Shown here piece by piece: positions 11,725-24,621 of a stretch of DNA of 64,000 nucleotides; within the stretch, counting starts at the first letter, position 1; the number at the start of each line of letters is the position of its first letter. This DNA comes from Acephala macrosclerotiorum (Eukaryota > Ascomycota > Leotiomycetes > Helotiales > Mollisiaceae), in NCBI GenBank assembly GCA_014904845.1, contig MU119227.1:124001-188000 (forward strand), given 5' to 3'. The notes below the pieces were generated by a model. That model ran no database searches, was not told where the DNA came from, and saw only the letters and a list, made by a program, of their open reading frames with translations. Position numbers and translations under genes: made by a program.

Positions 11725-12573
11725 ATGTACTCGGGAGGAAACGAGGACGGAATTGAACAAAAGACAAGAGACAGCATGAAGCCTGAGGAACGAAACGGAG
11801 TGGAAGGCCTGAAGGGAATGCAAGCCATGAAGCACAACATATCAGGTAGACTGAGAGAAGGGTCTGGGGCTTATGTTGGGGAACTGTTTTGGGATCGGGA
11901 TGGCTTCTTGTTTGTAGATTGTGGTGTGGAGAAGTGCGAGTGTCCAGGATGGAGAAGCAAGAGATGGAAACGGAAACGTGCATTCAGCCCCAAGGACCAG
12001 CCTCTATTCGGTCTATCTGCACGAGACACGGAGAAATCTATCATCCGTCCACCCATGAGCCCTCAACCCCTCCCAGGCTCGGAACGAAGCGAGACGGGTC
12101 ACACGACATACGCATGCCGGTACGCATATGCATGCTTCATGCAACTCCTTATCCAGCCTCTGCTTGTGTCCGAGATCTTCGTTCTGCGAGGAGGTCAGGC
12201 TCGGGAGCAAGCGGATCGACATATTATCCTGAATGGCCGGCCCAGTCATGCAACCATACCCCTCCTGCACGTAACCGCATCAGTGCTAGGAAGAATAATC
12301 ACGTGTGGATTCTCCTTCGTACAACTTGAAGCTCCATGTTCCGGAGTAATGATTGGAAACGAGAAATTCTCAGAAAGTGGAAGAGTACAAGAGATAGCTA
12401 GGGCTGAGGGGCGAGCATGGAAAGGCCGGGAGGCTTGCTTAAGTGAGCGGTACGATGGAGCGGGATCGGAGTGTTCTATTCAAGGCAGCACTTCTTGCAG
12501 TTGCAGACGGCATGTGATGGGTTTCGTTACAGCAACAGGGGAGGTTCTTGCATTTGGAAGCTTGGGATCATGA
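11725..12573 (+). CDS. Doubtful long open frame, no recognised family
   Basis: An uninterrupted frame of 282 codons from ATG 11725, the longest in the gene-poor stretch. I see no domain, signal peptide or homology. The composition is irregular (Arg/Gly/Ser-rich, scattered Cys), the flanks show no paired exons, and shorter frames overlap it on both strands. It is more likely a chance frame or part of a non-coding transcript than a gene. Listed because 850 bp without a stop is notable here. Confidence 0.15.
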   Translation: MYSGGNEDGIEQKTRDSMKPEERNGVEGLKGMQAMKHNISGRLREGSGAYVGELFWDRDGFLFVDCGVEKCECPGWRSKRWKRKRAFSPKDQPLFGLSARDTEKSIIRPPMSPQPLPGSERSETGHTTYACRYAYACFMQLLIQPLLVSEIFVLRGGQAREQADRHIILNGRPSHATIPLLHVTASVLGRIITCGFSFVQLEAPCSGVMIGNEKFSESGRVQEIARAEGRAWKGREACLSERYDGAGSECSIQGSTSCSCRRHVMGFVTATGEVLAFGSLGS

Positions 12574-12608
12574 ACTGTGCATTTGTGGTGAACCATATTG
12601 GTGAGAAT

Positions 12609-12972
12609 GGTTCATGCATGCATTGTACCGTTTGACTTTCGGCCCGCAGAAACTCTATATGCATGGTGATCTGCATGCATGCATATTCGGGGGAGAAGGG
12701 ATGTTTTCGCTATAGCATGGAAACAATATTCTGTTGAAAATTGAAAGTTCTAGCCTTGGGACCAATAATATAGACCGCAATGGTTCATGCAGTGCACAGT
12801 GCCGTTAAGCTGCGGCTACTGTAATGCAGCAGTATAATCCTTGTCTTGCAACTGAATGAGAATGTCGCCAGGATGTACACGAAAGAGCGTACATTTCCAC
12901 TTGGGAAATTTCATCGTGGAATTGGGATGAACGGCATCGCAGAGAGTAGTTCATGCATGCAATTTGCCGTTC
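12609..12972 (+). repeat. Three diverged copies of a GTTCATGCA...CCGTT element, about 170 bp apart
   Basis: Copies start near 12609, 12782 and 12948. Each begins with GTTCATGCA, followed within about 15 bp by CCGTT. Two copies contain the palindrome TGCATGCA. The spacing is about 173 and 166 bp. The sequence between copies is much less similar, so this is either an old tandem repeat or a repeated protein-binding site. Confidence 0.4.
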
Positions 12973-15900
12973 GCTCTCGGCTGAGAAGCTGCCGAACTTC
13001 TGCATGTAGGGCTCCACTCTCTTCCCTGCCTTGCAATTGCAGGAACGAGAGGGGTATTCGGCAATGGCAATTTGCTTCGCAGAAAGAAAGCATGCGTTGA
13101 GAGTATTGTGCTGGAGAAGAACAAAGGCATGCCGAAAAAGATTGCAGCTTGAGAGAGCATTTGATGTATTTCAAGAAAGCACGTTGTGAGAAATGAGACT
13201 TGGTAAGTCCGGAAATTCGCGAGAAGCATGATAGGCGCATGATATGATGGAAAGGTCACACTTGAAAGAAGATCACGCTTGGGAAAGTCACACAGGTGGT
13301 CTCCCAAGTTGAGTCCCAATACATGCCTTTCTCGCAACACTATGGCACCAAAGACCTCAAAGGCGAGACATGAGTGGCTGAGAAATGAGATTTATGGAAA
13401 ACAAAAATGTGGGAGGTAATATGCACCATGCGGAGATATTCAAGCCAGACTCAGCTTCGGGTCCAGTTGACACACATGAAGCACTTAGAAGCTGTACTGA
13501 AACAAACGAAGCTCGGTGTCCCATCACGTAATGCAAGTCACTGTCTTGTCATTTGACGCAGAACTGAAAATGCTTGAGACAACATCACTCCAAAGTTTCT
13601 GAGACGAAACATTAAAGCAAAAAAAATGTTTAGCAATCACGAATCCTAGACGTACGAAATTTAGAATCAAAAGTCAAGAAATCAAGATCAAGTTTACGAT
13701 CCCTCGGATAAACAGCAAGAATTTGTTTCTGATCTGATCTCGGTTAATAGGAAGTGAAAGATGGGACATGTCTCACCTACATTTATGTCTCGAATTTCTC
13801 TCCGAGCTCGAGATTTAATTGTGCCGAAAAGATGCATGCTGCTCCGAGACATCTCTATCACGAAATTGGGGCTATCGATTTCTTTTTCCATCGTAAACAA
13901 GATCTGGTGTGTTTGTCGATCTTGTCTCGGTGGTGCAAAACATCCTTCGGACGGTGGGTGAATCATTGCTGTAGACAGAAGAGGCTTTGATCTTCAGCTA
14001 CTTTTGGGATTGAGAGACAAGATGTTGTCGCTTTGGGTGAGGATGGGAATCGTATCGTACGACTATGGGGTTTGAGGATTTGAAACTTGAGTAGGGCAAG
14101 TGAAGCCTCTTGGGTAAGAGGGGCTGAGTATGAGTTTGGAGTGAAGGAGCGGGGTGACGCACGTTGTCTCGGACTGCAATCATGGGATTTTCACGAGTCG
14201 TGTGCTTTTTGGTTTCTGATGGAGAACATTGTGACTTTCCCGCTTGGATTCCGTATGCGCGAAGGTCTTGGGATAGAAATCGCTTCCATTGACTTCGGCT
14301 GGCTATGACATGATGACAGAAACATTCCTTGTTGGGATCTGCAGCAACGGATGTTTTCTCGGACGATTTCAGCACACTTGTGGGGAAAGCCGATCCAATT
14401 GCTCGATATGTAATTCCTCTTGCTAGATATGCCTCTTACTCAAGATCGGAACCTTTGGTGCTGAGCCGTTAATGAGACCGGATCACGACCCGGCAGCAGA
14501 GGTTCTCGAACCACTTGACGATGACTTTACTGCAAACAGAAAACGAAACGGCTCAAATGTCTGATCACCACGAACTTGATGCCAAATAACTGGGATCTTG
14601 TGATAGCAGATCCTTGATGTAGGTTATCTCATGGAAACTTCCATGATTAATGATCAAGAAGGAACCCCAAAGGATGCAAAAAAGCAAAGAGACCAAAGGG
14701 TTGTGGGGAGACGATCATTAACATAGAAAGGTAAGTGCTGTACGAGAACTTGCAGTTGGAGCCGCATAGGGCAAGTGGGCAGCAGCACAGGCTTTGACGG
14801 TTGTCTGGCAAGAGCCGGTGGACATTTAGCTCTATGGATCTGCCTGTCATGCCTGCCGGGGAGGACTAAGCAGTTACCTGTAAAGGAAGCTCACTTCGGG
14901 ACACAAAAAGGGCCGTCATGAACTGAGCCACAGTACTTTTGCGAAATGGTGTCCACCAGGAGTCCACTTCGAGTGCCGGGAAGCCGTAATTTTAGTGAGT
15001 GTCCGGCTCACAGAACAAGTATTCCATATCAACCGGCTAGCTAAATTCTACTCGTAAGCCTCGTTGGGACCTAACGATCGATGGCGAACTTGGGACCGTG
15101 TATATCAAGTAGTCGGGAGGATGATGGTAGCTGTGGCTGGGGTGTTAGAACTATCGAGACAGTGGCCCGCACGAGTCATTCTAGTGCTGAGCTTAATTCT
15201 AGGAATTTAGCCGCGAACAGTTGGGTTTTCACCGTAGTGTGATTTGCGTTCTTGAACTCTACCGGAGATACTCACAAAGCAAGTGACGATCGTGGAGATC
15301 CGCCTACTCAGTCCGTATTATGGAGCGTTGGTTTGCGGTGTGGCGATGGCGGTGGAAAATAGGGGAGATTTTCGTCAACGGGAGATCAGTCACACAGACC
15401 GACGTGCACGGGTGACACAGGTCCCCAACTATTGGAATATCATCGACGAGGTTATTGAAAATATAATGAGGTATGACATCGTACGCTGTAAGACTAGCCT
15501 TCTTGATGAGGCTGGGAAATTGCGTTGTGCTGTAAAAGGCAGATAGTGCCAGAGTCTGCTTGATCCTCGCAGCTCGACGTGGATTTGGCAGCTGTCACGG
15601 GAAAGCGAAGGCGCAATCCTTTCATGCTGGACCGGTGGCCCGTGAGTGGGTGCATGAAATGCTAGTAGCATCTGCACTGGCAGATGCACATCATTGCAAA
15701 CGAAGGATTTGGTGTTGCCAGCGTGTTGGTGGCATTGGCGGGGGACTACGAATCGTTTCCTTCACTGGGTTAGAGCCTTCCGGAAGCGCGCTGTTCGCTG
15801 TGCTCGAACCCGTAAGCCTTTGGGTCTAGACCTGAACACTTGCAAGTAGTCAACGTCGTGCTCGGAACGCTAGGACATCCGTAGGCTGCTTCTAGATTGG

Positions 15901-17234
15901 CTGCACCGGCACCGGCGCCGGCACCTGTTGGCTTTGGCGGCTGTGGTGTCTTGATTTTTCCTCGGTTATGTGCCAATGTGAAGCGGTGAGGACAGTAACT
16001 GAGACAGGCAAGCGGCTATGAGATCACCCGCATTGCGGGGATAGCGGAACATCTAGATATGTCAGCCGTTTTAGGTAGCTTGAAATTTTGGAATGGCAGT
16101 TGTACGTACTCGGTATGAGGGTACAGGAAATAACAACCAGACGGGCATTTTGATCGTGAGATCTAATCGGATATCGGATCGTCATATGCATCAAGGTTAG
16201 AGATCGAGTTTTCGGAAGAATGGAAAGAAAGGAGAGCTTCCGTATGGATGAAATGCGCTAGTACATTGCAAAAGCAATATATTTTGTCTCCTCAGCCCGA
16301 TTAACCTATATTGCAGAGTTTTATGAACAATAGCACATGCAAGAGGATCTAGGCTCGGCAAGTGATCCGCATAGCACCTTGATGCTCATGTACGTGGATG
16401 ACTCGATCGAAGCCAATTGTGGATGCGTGATGTAGAGGAAGCAGGAGCTCAGATTGAGGAAGTCCTAGATCAAAAAAGACTATAATGCAATTTTTTATTC
16501 ACCCTCATTCTCGTCGCCTAAAAAGGCAGTGCCTAATTCGTGTTCCGCGGAAGAGCTCGATCTCAAGTCAAATTGACTGGCAGAAAGTGACCCTTGAAAA
16601 GAAGCTGAGGATCGAATCGGGATGCTTTTTTGCCGACGAAACCACAATGATGTTAGTTTGCGGGAAGAGATCGAAAGAAAACGGAAATTTCAACAGACAT
16701 ACTCCCTACAGACCTTATGAAATGCTAATGAGCAATGACCAGTGTTTAACTAGATATAGTAAACACCGCGAATCTCGAACGGGTGATTGGTCTAGCTATC
16801 CCTTAGAGACACGGCCACAACCACCTCAGAATTAACATTTAAAAGGCCCTGTGGGTAGTAACGCGGAGAGACCCTGGATCTATTGATGCTGATGCTGATG
16901 CTGTGTTAGCATCGTGCACTGACATGCGTATTGTCTAGAATTTCTCAAAAGAACCTAGCCGACGCTCTCTGGACCACCTAGTCCCAGTGCTCAGGCTAAA
17001 TAGAGCTCAGCCTCATTGACGCCATGACTGGAGAAGACCATGAGGCTGACGACGATGATGTTGCAAGGCTGTGCCATTGTCCAAGCCACTTCACGGCATT
17101 GACGCCCGGGGAGATTGCCGTGATTGCGATGGTGTCTTAGCACCGATCAGAATCCCATGATCCTGATGCTTAGTCTGCAGAATAAGGATAAGGTAGAAGG
17201 AAGGCTGAGATTGGCGCACAATAGCGTGGGCTAG

Positions 17235-17256
17235 CTATCGATTCCTTAATCGATAG
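17235..17256. repeat. Perfect 9-bp inverted repeat with 4-nt loop
   Basis: CTATCGATT, spacer CCTT, then AATCGATAG. It can form a short hairpin and contains ATCGAT on both arms. No gene is near enough to tie it to a function. Confidence 0.5.
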
Positions 17257-20200
17257 TACAAACGGTCGTCGTGGACAAGTCAAAACACGAGACATGTAAT
17301 CAGAGAACTTTACTAACTAGCGCGCGACGCGCTCAATCTCGTGTTTGAAGGATGAAGAATTAAAGCTGACGCTGACTCGGATGTGCGGCCGACAAGACGG
17401 ATACTTCGTCTAGATCAAGTCTGCAAAGAGCATGAATCCCTTGCCTGAAGCAAACGTGAAATTAAACATCCTGTTCGGTGCGGCGCTTTGAACATGCTCT
17501 CAGGGCATCCACTATTGCCATGGGCTGTGCAATATAGACATGGAAGCAGTCGCCGGACACGACCTGCCAAGCACTGGCTTTTGGATGATCGCCAACCGCA
17601 ACCAGGCCCCCCTCGCTACCATCAGCCCTTTTGCAGGATCGACGCTGCCGTGGTGCTCGAGGCATGCGCTTTGTGCTATCCAGAATGTCGGATAATATTA
17701 TGATTCCGGGTGAAGCGAATATTGGAGGGGCGTCGCGTGTAGTCGTTGAAGGAGGCAACACCGGATAACAGCAAGTTGGTCACAATGGGATAGAGTTTGA
17801 TTAAAACAGCTCTGTCAGATCGCGAAATATGTGCATCAAGTTGCGCACAGAGGCTCGGGCTCTATCGGGAAATATGACCAAACTTGACCGCGGAGGGGCT
17901 CGTGTGAAGAATATTTCTCCGTCTGAAATGAGCAACTTTATGCCTTCCAGATGCGAGGCATCGCGCACCACTTGTTTTGCAACACCCTCATTCATGCCCC
18001 CCGCACTCTGCTAATTTTGTCCCAGATGCTGCTGAAAAGATGAGATGAAATAAATCTTCTTGCCTTGCCTTGCCTTGGGGTTTTGACGAACGGGTACGAG
18101 GAGTGAGAGCAGCAGCCAGGATAGTTTGGCCCAAGTTGGCAACCATGTCGGCCGCCGTCGTCGTTGCTGGCTCTTGCCCATTCCGCTCCCAGCGATATTG
18201 TTAATTTCGATAGACGTTTGAGATTAATATGTCAAAGTCCCACTTTGGGTCGAAGCCTCGGGATTGGGGATTTGAGAAGAGGAGAGCCACATGTGACACC
18301 TGGAACCGACGAGCTCTTACCATACTGCGACGACTGTTGAAGGGTTTTATTACGAGGCTTCATTTCAACCAGCAATGCTGCAAAGCTTGCAACGACCATC
18401 GTGTTGACTTCGTGTACCGTACGTACGTAATTCTGGCTAGCGGCGTTCTCCTTTCCTAGGCGAATAAGAATGACAAGGCCTTGGCAACATGCCACGATGT
18501 TGGGTGCTGGTTCTGTCGTCAGTGATCTGGAAGATTTAGATTAAATAGATTGAAGCCCGATGGCGGCGTCTCTGGTCATCGTTCATCCGGAAAGGAAGGT
18601 CACGGGTGCTGTCACTTCACGCGTGCATCTGCCCCTGAGGGGTGAGTGATGCTTGGTGGTGAAGAGACGAACGGGAGCACGGATCGCAATAGAGTCTATT
18701 CCCGCATCCCGCAAGAACGCGCCTGTTGTAATACGAGAGAGGTATGGTGGATCTGAAGATTAGATGAGATCTGAAGATAAGAGAAAACTTTTAGGAGAAG
18801 ACTCGATGGTTAGCGAGAGATGATGCCACTGCCACGAGGCGTTGCATCAGGGCTTAGGACCCTCACCAGACATGCATAATAAACGAAGCCGAACCTGGGG
18901 CTGGTTGTCTATATTATGATTGTCATATTGCACAAGGACTGGTAGGGCCATCAAACGCATCATGATCCATGAAATCGATAGCGTCCAATAACTCACCCTT
19001 TCAACTCAGCCATCCTGCTAATGGCGGGAAATTTGTTCAGGATGAGCGCTCGAGCCAGCGTCGGGGACGTCTCCTTGTTCGTGGCCGCTGTCCTGTTCCC
19101 CTTTGAGATCCCAATCCATATTCCCATATGCTGGAAAGGCGGGAACAACGCTGATACCAGGGCGATTTTTTCTTTACTTCGCTTGCTTCCGAGGCGTCGT
19201 GACGTCCGTGAACTGGCCGCATCCGTGGGCGTGGGCGCCTTTTCTCTGTTCCGGATTTATATTGCAGTACGAAAATTTGAGATTTTTTCGAAAGCAGAAC
19301 GTGCTCCGAGGCTCGTATTCTTGATTGTTTGGGAATTGTGAGTTTTCGTTTTTGGTTTTTGGAACAGCTAAGCAAGCATAACAGGAAAATGTCGTGTGCT
19401 TGCTGGGTCCAATAATCTGCGACTGCTCAAAATGCACCAGGGATGCAGCCCCACGAGCCATCCAATAGCCAGACAAGTGAGAATCCAGGGACGCTAGAAT
19501 ACAACCCCGCTACAAGGACACAGATATCGCGAGGCCAGGTAACCTTCAAATAAAGTGGTTGTCATCCGCAATCCTGACGTGCTGACTCGCTTGCCCGCCG
19601 AACGCATAATAGAGCCCATGCTGTTGGTCGGAAGAGGCGTGGCACGCATGATGAGGCTACCAAAATAAGCCACTGTTCCTGGCGTATAGTAGGGCGAATA
19701 TCAAGTCGACGATGCTTGGAAACGTGGGCTCTTGGATGTTGAGGCTGACCGGAGGTGTTCATCGGACTTTTCCCCAGTCAGTATCGTGAATGAGGCCAGT
19801 TGTGCTTCAAAAACGAGTGAGATTAGACGAACTATTGACAGGGCTATTGCTAGATATTGCGCGGAGTCGTATTATGCTTTTCTGGAGGCGCAGATTATGA
19901 TTGTTACTCGACAGCTGGAGTGCGATGCTTGTCATCGGTGCGCTGGAGAAGAGTGCTGAAATTTTCTCGGAGAGCAGCCAGATTGCCCGAGGCTTGAGCG
20001 CCTCCGCTCCGGCGTGATCTTCCGCTCAAAACTGTCGTCTGAAGTATTTCACGCAGGAGTTTTGGCTTTTGCTCCAGTGCTCCACCAGCGCGGGTCTCGG
20101 GAACAGAAGCGTCAAGTCCAGAAATTCTATCGAAGCCAGCTTTGTGGTATGGTGGGTAACGCGCGCAACGGCTCCCAGCGACCACCTTCACCAAGTTAAA

Positions 20201-22000
20201 ACGCTGCTGCAGGCTGTTGCACCTGTTCCACCTGCTTGTTGCATTGGACAGTCTAGGTCTCATCGGGCAGCTGTCAATGGACCGAGGGCGTGGGCCGTAG
20301 TGGACCGAAGCACGAACGATGGCGTCGCTAGATGCGGGAGCATTTCTGCAAGAGACAGCCGTTTGGGTCAAGTCGTTGCCCACCGGCGTCTCTGACGCTG
20401 CTCTAGCCTGCGTCCCAGTAGCAAATTGCAGGCAGCATCAGGGATTGCCCTCCCTGTCAAAGCCTTTGGGGGCGCTCGCGGAGTTGGGGCGGGCAAACTC
20501 AAATGGCCTCCGCCTCTAACTGCTTGCAGCAATTGAAGACTCGGCGCTGACATCGGACCAGAAGCGCATTGTTTTTCGTGATCACGACGAGCAGTGAGTG
20601 ACTCTTCATGTGGATCGTGCGACTGAGAACTGCGGAGGAGGGGAGACAGCGCCGCGACTGACGAGCGTGGTCTATTTTGGGAACCCATGGTTGGCCCAGC
20701 TGAGAACATTGCACCCCACAAAGAACAATATTTGTTCGAATCCAGCGGTGCACCGACGCGGGAAGGGTATCAGATTGGGAGACGCCTTGCAGATGCGTGA
20801 GATGCATCTTGAACAGCTGCAGACCAGGGGGTAGCCTCCCGACTCGGGCCTTGGCGGGATGAATCATGGAGGGCGGACGTGAAGCTCTCGGATTCGGTGA
20901 TGAAGCCTGTCGAGGACAAGGTCATAGCCCAGGCGGTCCTGTCATTGACGATGGACTTGACATTGTGGCGCTTGCCGTGGTTACCGAGAAGCAGCGAGAT
21001 GGAGGTGGGACGACGAGCAGATCGTGTCCAGATAAAGCACAAATTTGTCTGACGGCGACTGGGTAAAGAGAGAGGGTCTTGACCTTCCCGGCGTCAGACC
21101 AGACGTTGAAGCAACTGTAGAAACTCAATCTGACTTCTGGATGGCCAGGAGCCGTTCGAGCGAGCTGCATCGACCTGCATGCATCCGTTTGATGCTGGCG
21201 TTGATGGTCATGGCCATGGCCCGTCTGGAGATTCGGGAGACCAAGGCAGATCCTGATCGACCAAAGGGTCGGACTATTGTTTTGCACGGTCGAAATAATA
21301 GACGTAACGTGAAATGAAATCACGAGATAACGTTGTTACAACCAGCGCACTCTGGCCAAACTTGGCGAGGTTGGTTTCTCGAGGTGGAAAGGTGCGTAGT
21401 GATGGAGGAGAGGGCATCAGATTGGATCATGGAGGGGTAAATTGAAGCTGTCCCTCATTTCAACACCACACGTCGTCAACCAACCATAACGGTGTTGGAC
21501 CTGGGAACGTGGGACTCAGAACCCGCGCTGACCAGGTCGCTCTCCCATCATCATTATTTGTCCGACGAAGATTGCTGCTGGTGAGGAGAGGAGAGTTGCC
21601 AAACGCTGAGTTCTGCGACGGGTAGTGACGGTGGCCGCTGCGAGGAAATTAGAGGCTCGCGATGAGAGTTTGATGGGCAGGAAGCATGTTTTGTAAAGCT
21701 CCGATTCCCTCGGACTAGCTGGAAAAATAGGCAATAAGAGGGAAATAATTGGTCCTGAGCAATATAGCCCTTCCTCTTTGGGACTTTCTTCGTCGCAATA
21801 GGGTGAGCGCAAGGGAATTCGCATGAACGACACTTTGATCACTCGCCAGCTCATGCTTGCTTGTGGAGGTGCCGGCGATGGTACCTGGACTACTACTGGA
21901 ATTCGCCTACGGCATATAGTTCTGCGGGCAGCAATATATATTGCATTACTTTGCTTGATGGTGGATCTGCCGTCATTTCACCCTGTCCGAGAGCCGTTAT

Positions 22001-24621
22001 TCGTTGGGGGTTGCGCTCTCTGTAGGCTGAAGTATATACTTGCCCTGCTCGTCCCTGGCTAGCTGGACGACCGACCGAGATACTTTATCTTTGCACTGGT
22101 CTACTTGTGCCCTTGCGCCCGGAGAGAATTTGATTCTCCTCTGAGGCTGTCTTCGTCTTTGAGTCTCTGCTCATCGTTCTTTCCTCACTATTGGTCAGAG
22201 GGGGCGAGCGAGCATTCGGGACGGTTATCCATCCATCACTTCCTCCTCGCGGGCCACAACGGGCCATCAGAGACATACGAAGCTTCCGAACAAACCAGAC
22301 GACAACGGAGATTATCCACAAAGATCGTGTGGTCGAATCACAATAGCAGGAGGCGCAAAGAAGGTACGCAGACCCATCTCACAGATAGTTTTGTCCTATC
22401 CCCTTCAACACCACCAACATCTACCCTTTTGCCGTGGATCTCCTCCGGATTACGAACTCCAGTATAATGTCCCTCCTTTCCTCCATCATGTCACCACTGC
22501 TCGTGGCGGATGTAGCACCGAGGCGGGTTCTCGTGGAGTTCCAGCGGAGAGCAGAGTGGCTGAGGAGAGAGGTACATCTTGGAACGCACGTCAAGACACA
22601 CCTGCAGCTGATGGCGGGTTCAAGATCCAAAGGCATGCATCTTCTACAGCGGGATCGCTAATCCGCGAGGGAGGGCCCTTGAGCTTCCTAACGGTTGTCA
22701 GAGCTGCACGTCTGTCTCCACCAGTTGTTGTACCCCTTGCTTGCGAATTTCACCATCTACACCGCAGATGCAATCAACACCCACATCCACATCCACATCC
22801 ACATCCCATCTACATCCACGGCCTGGCAACTCCCACCTCCCAAGTCAGGCACACGGTGAAGTCCAAGAGCGCCAGCATCAGCAGCAGGAGGAGCAGGCCC
22901 ACCGCGGCGGCTTCCGCGCTCGCATGCCCAGCAACAGAACACCCTACCCACCCACACCCACACCCACACCCACACACGCACCTTTCTCCGAATCTTGGAG
23001 ACCGAAATTTCCTAACAGAGTTCAGCAGGGGTGACGGATTAAGTCCATAAGATCAACCTCCCTAGTCTTCGCCAGGCGCAAGCACGGAGCCAGCCTAACT
23101 CCCCTGTCTCGGACCCTGGCTCAGAGGCCTGACTAGCCGACATTCCAAGCATCCTGGCCCTAACCACAATCGCTATAGGCCTCCTCCACCAAAACCGCTA
23201 CGCTAACCACGCAGCGGCAGCGCAACGAAGCCCGCGGTCCAGGGCACGAGTAACAAACTGCCTGCCATAGCATAGCTTAGCTTAGCTCCAGCTTCGACAC
23301 AGACACTACGGCCTCGAAAGACGAGGACAGCTTCTCGCACTTTGCACTTTGCACTGCTTAACTGACTCCATCCACGGCAGCTGCACGCGTCTCTCAACTC
23401 CCACCGCACCGGACGACACCCCTTCCGCTACTCCCTGCTCCAAGCACGCTGGGGCGGTCCTTCCTTAGACCAGGCCAGGTCAAGCTCTGTTCTTTTCGTC
23501 TCTTCTCAAACCTTGCGCTTGCTTTCCCTCCCCGGTTTTTGCGATTTGCACGCTATCCACCAACCGCGCTACAAGCCTCACCCATACCTCACCCCGACCC
23601 TGACCATACCCTTATCGATACCTTGCACCTCTTACAAGAATAACTCTCCAAGGTACCCATCCACCACATCACATTCAAACCCAGAGCCTAGGTCTCCCGA
23701 ACCCGTATCACAATCCAGTACCACGACCACGCTGCCATACCAGCAACAGCTCTGTTCCATTCCATTCCAACTCGAATACGCACTCTTTCTTGCAGCAGCA
23801 GCACCACCATTTGAGTCTCACGGCCGCGATCACGATTAATTTTTAAAGTCAGATTCCCGCGAAAACTATCACGAACTCCGAAGTAATTTTGTACCTCCTC
23901 GAGCTCTGTTCATCCACACAAGGGTTTATCACCTATTTCGCACGTTGCACATCCCGCACTTTTTTTGGCTCCTGCGGCTCTCCGACCACGTCAGTTCTTC
24001 ACGAACACTTCGCACCTGTGGTATTACCTACAGTACACGTCTTGTGGGATCTTGTCTCATCTGACTGCGAAACTAGCGCATACGATCCACAGACACCTTG
24101 GGTAGCTCTTTCCGGAAACAAACAATCGATCCACTTCTGCTGGACACTGGACCCGCATCTAATACATTCCTTCCTTCACTTGAAGCTGCGCGCAGTCTTC
24201 TACAGTCTAAAGACCGGCTGGAGCCCTAGAGGTAGTAACAGCTGACAAGATTGAATCTCTGAGATGTTATACTGAGCAATCCAGACCCCTTCAAACCCAG
24301 TCGCAACCTCGAGGCTCGACCTTTCCAAGGCTAGTAGAATCTTCCAAGTGTGGTTCTAGAGCATGCGGATATCGACTAAACGGCCTTACCAACGACTTAC
24401 ATATATTTCTTGCAGAAGAGGTGGGACATCTGCGAGAGTCGAGGAGCAACGTCGCCATTGTTGATCCAGTCTTTTCCATGCAATCCTTAACATTACGCCG
24501 CGACCATTCGAACATATCACTCGGCGAACGTCGAGGAAAATCAGATCTGGCGCGGTTCTCTCTTGATTTGAGTTGGGCGGTGTCCGACAGTGCTCGTTCA
24601 AGGGCATACCCCTCTCCGCCC
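22001..24621 (+). promoter_or_regulatory. Long microsatellite-rich leader or promoter region before the Zn2Cys6 regulator
   Basis: This 2.6-kb stretch carries a CCACAT repeat near 22780-22806, a CCCACA repeat near 22945-22978, and many short upstream ATG frames, with pyrimidine-rich tracts and candidate splice sites. None of the frames looks like a conserved protein. The regulator's frame is open from about 24421, with other ATGs before 24622. A long spliced 5' UTR with upstream ORFs is the likeliest reading, but this is inference. Confidence 0.45.

Larger units (their letters stand above)
10900..22000. other. About 11 kb with no gene I can support
   Basis: Both strands carry only short frames without family signatures, start context or splice-linked partners. 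Base composition looks ordinary, not the very AT-rich texture of strongly RIP-mutated repeats, and I found no transposase or reverse-transcriptase motif. Local features are listed separately: a diverged repeat near 12.6-13.0 kb, an inverted repeat at 17235-17256, a TGATGC microsatellite near 16885 and CTTGC pentamers near 18058. It lies upstream of the Zn2Cys6 regulator and could hold its long-range promoter, non-coding RNAs, or decayed sequence. Confidence 0.5.

Noticed and set aside
19904..20383. 159-codon minus-strand frame in the gene-poor stretch
   Set aside because: Arg/Ser-rich random-looking composition, overlapped by frames on the other strand, no splice partners.
20730..20760. TTCGAATCC resembling a tRNA B box
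   Set aside because: No matching A box at the right distance and no pairing acceptor or anticodon arms could be found.
10900..22000. RIP-mutated transposon as explanation of the gene-poor stretch
   Set aside because: Base composition is not strongly AT-rich by eye and no transposase, reverse transcriptase or terminal repeats were seen. Formal RIP indices would decide.
22391..23050. 219-codon frame with His/Pro repeats
   Set aside because: The repeats come from CCACAT and CCCACA microsatellites. The frame lies in the probable leader of the regulator and resembles no protein.
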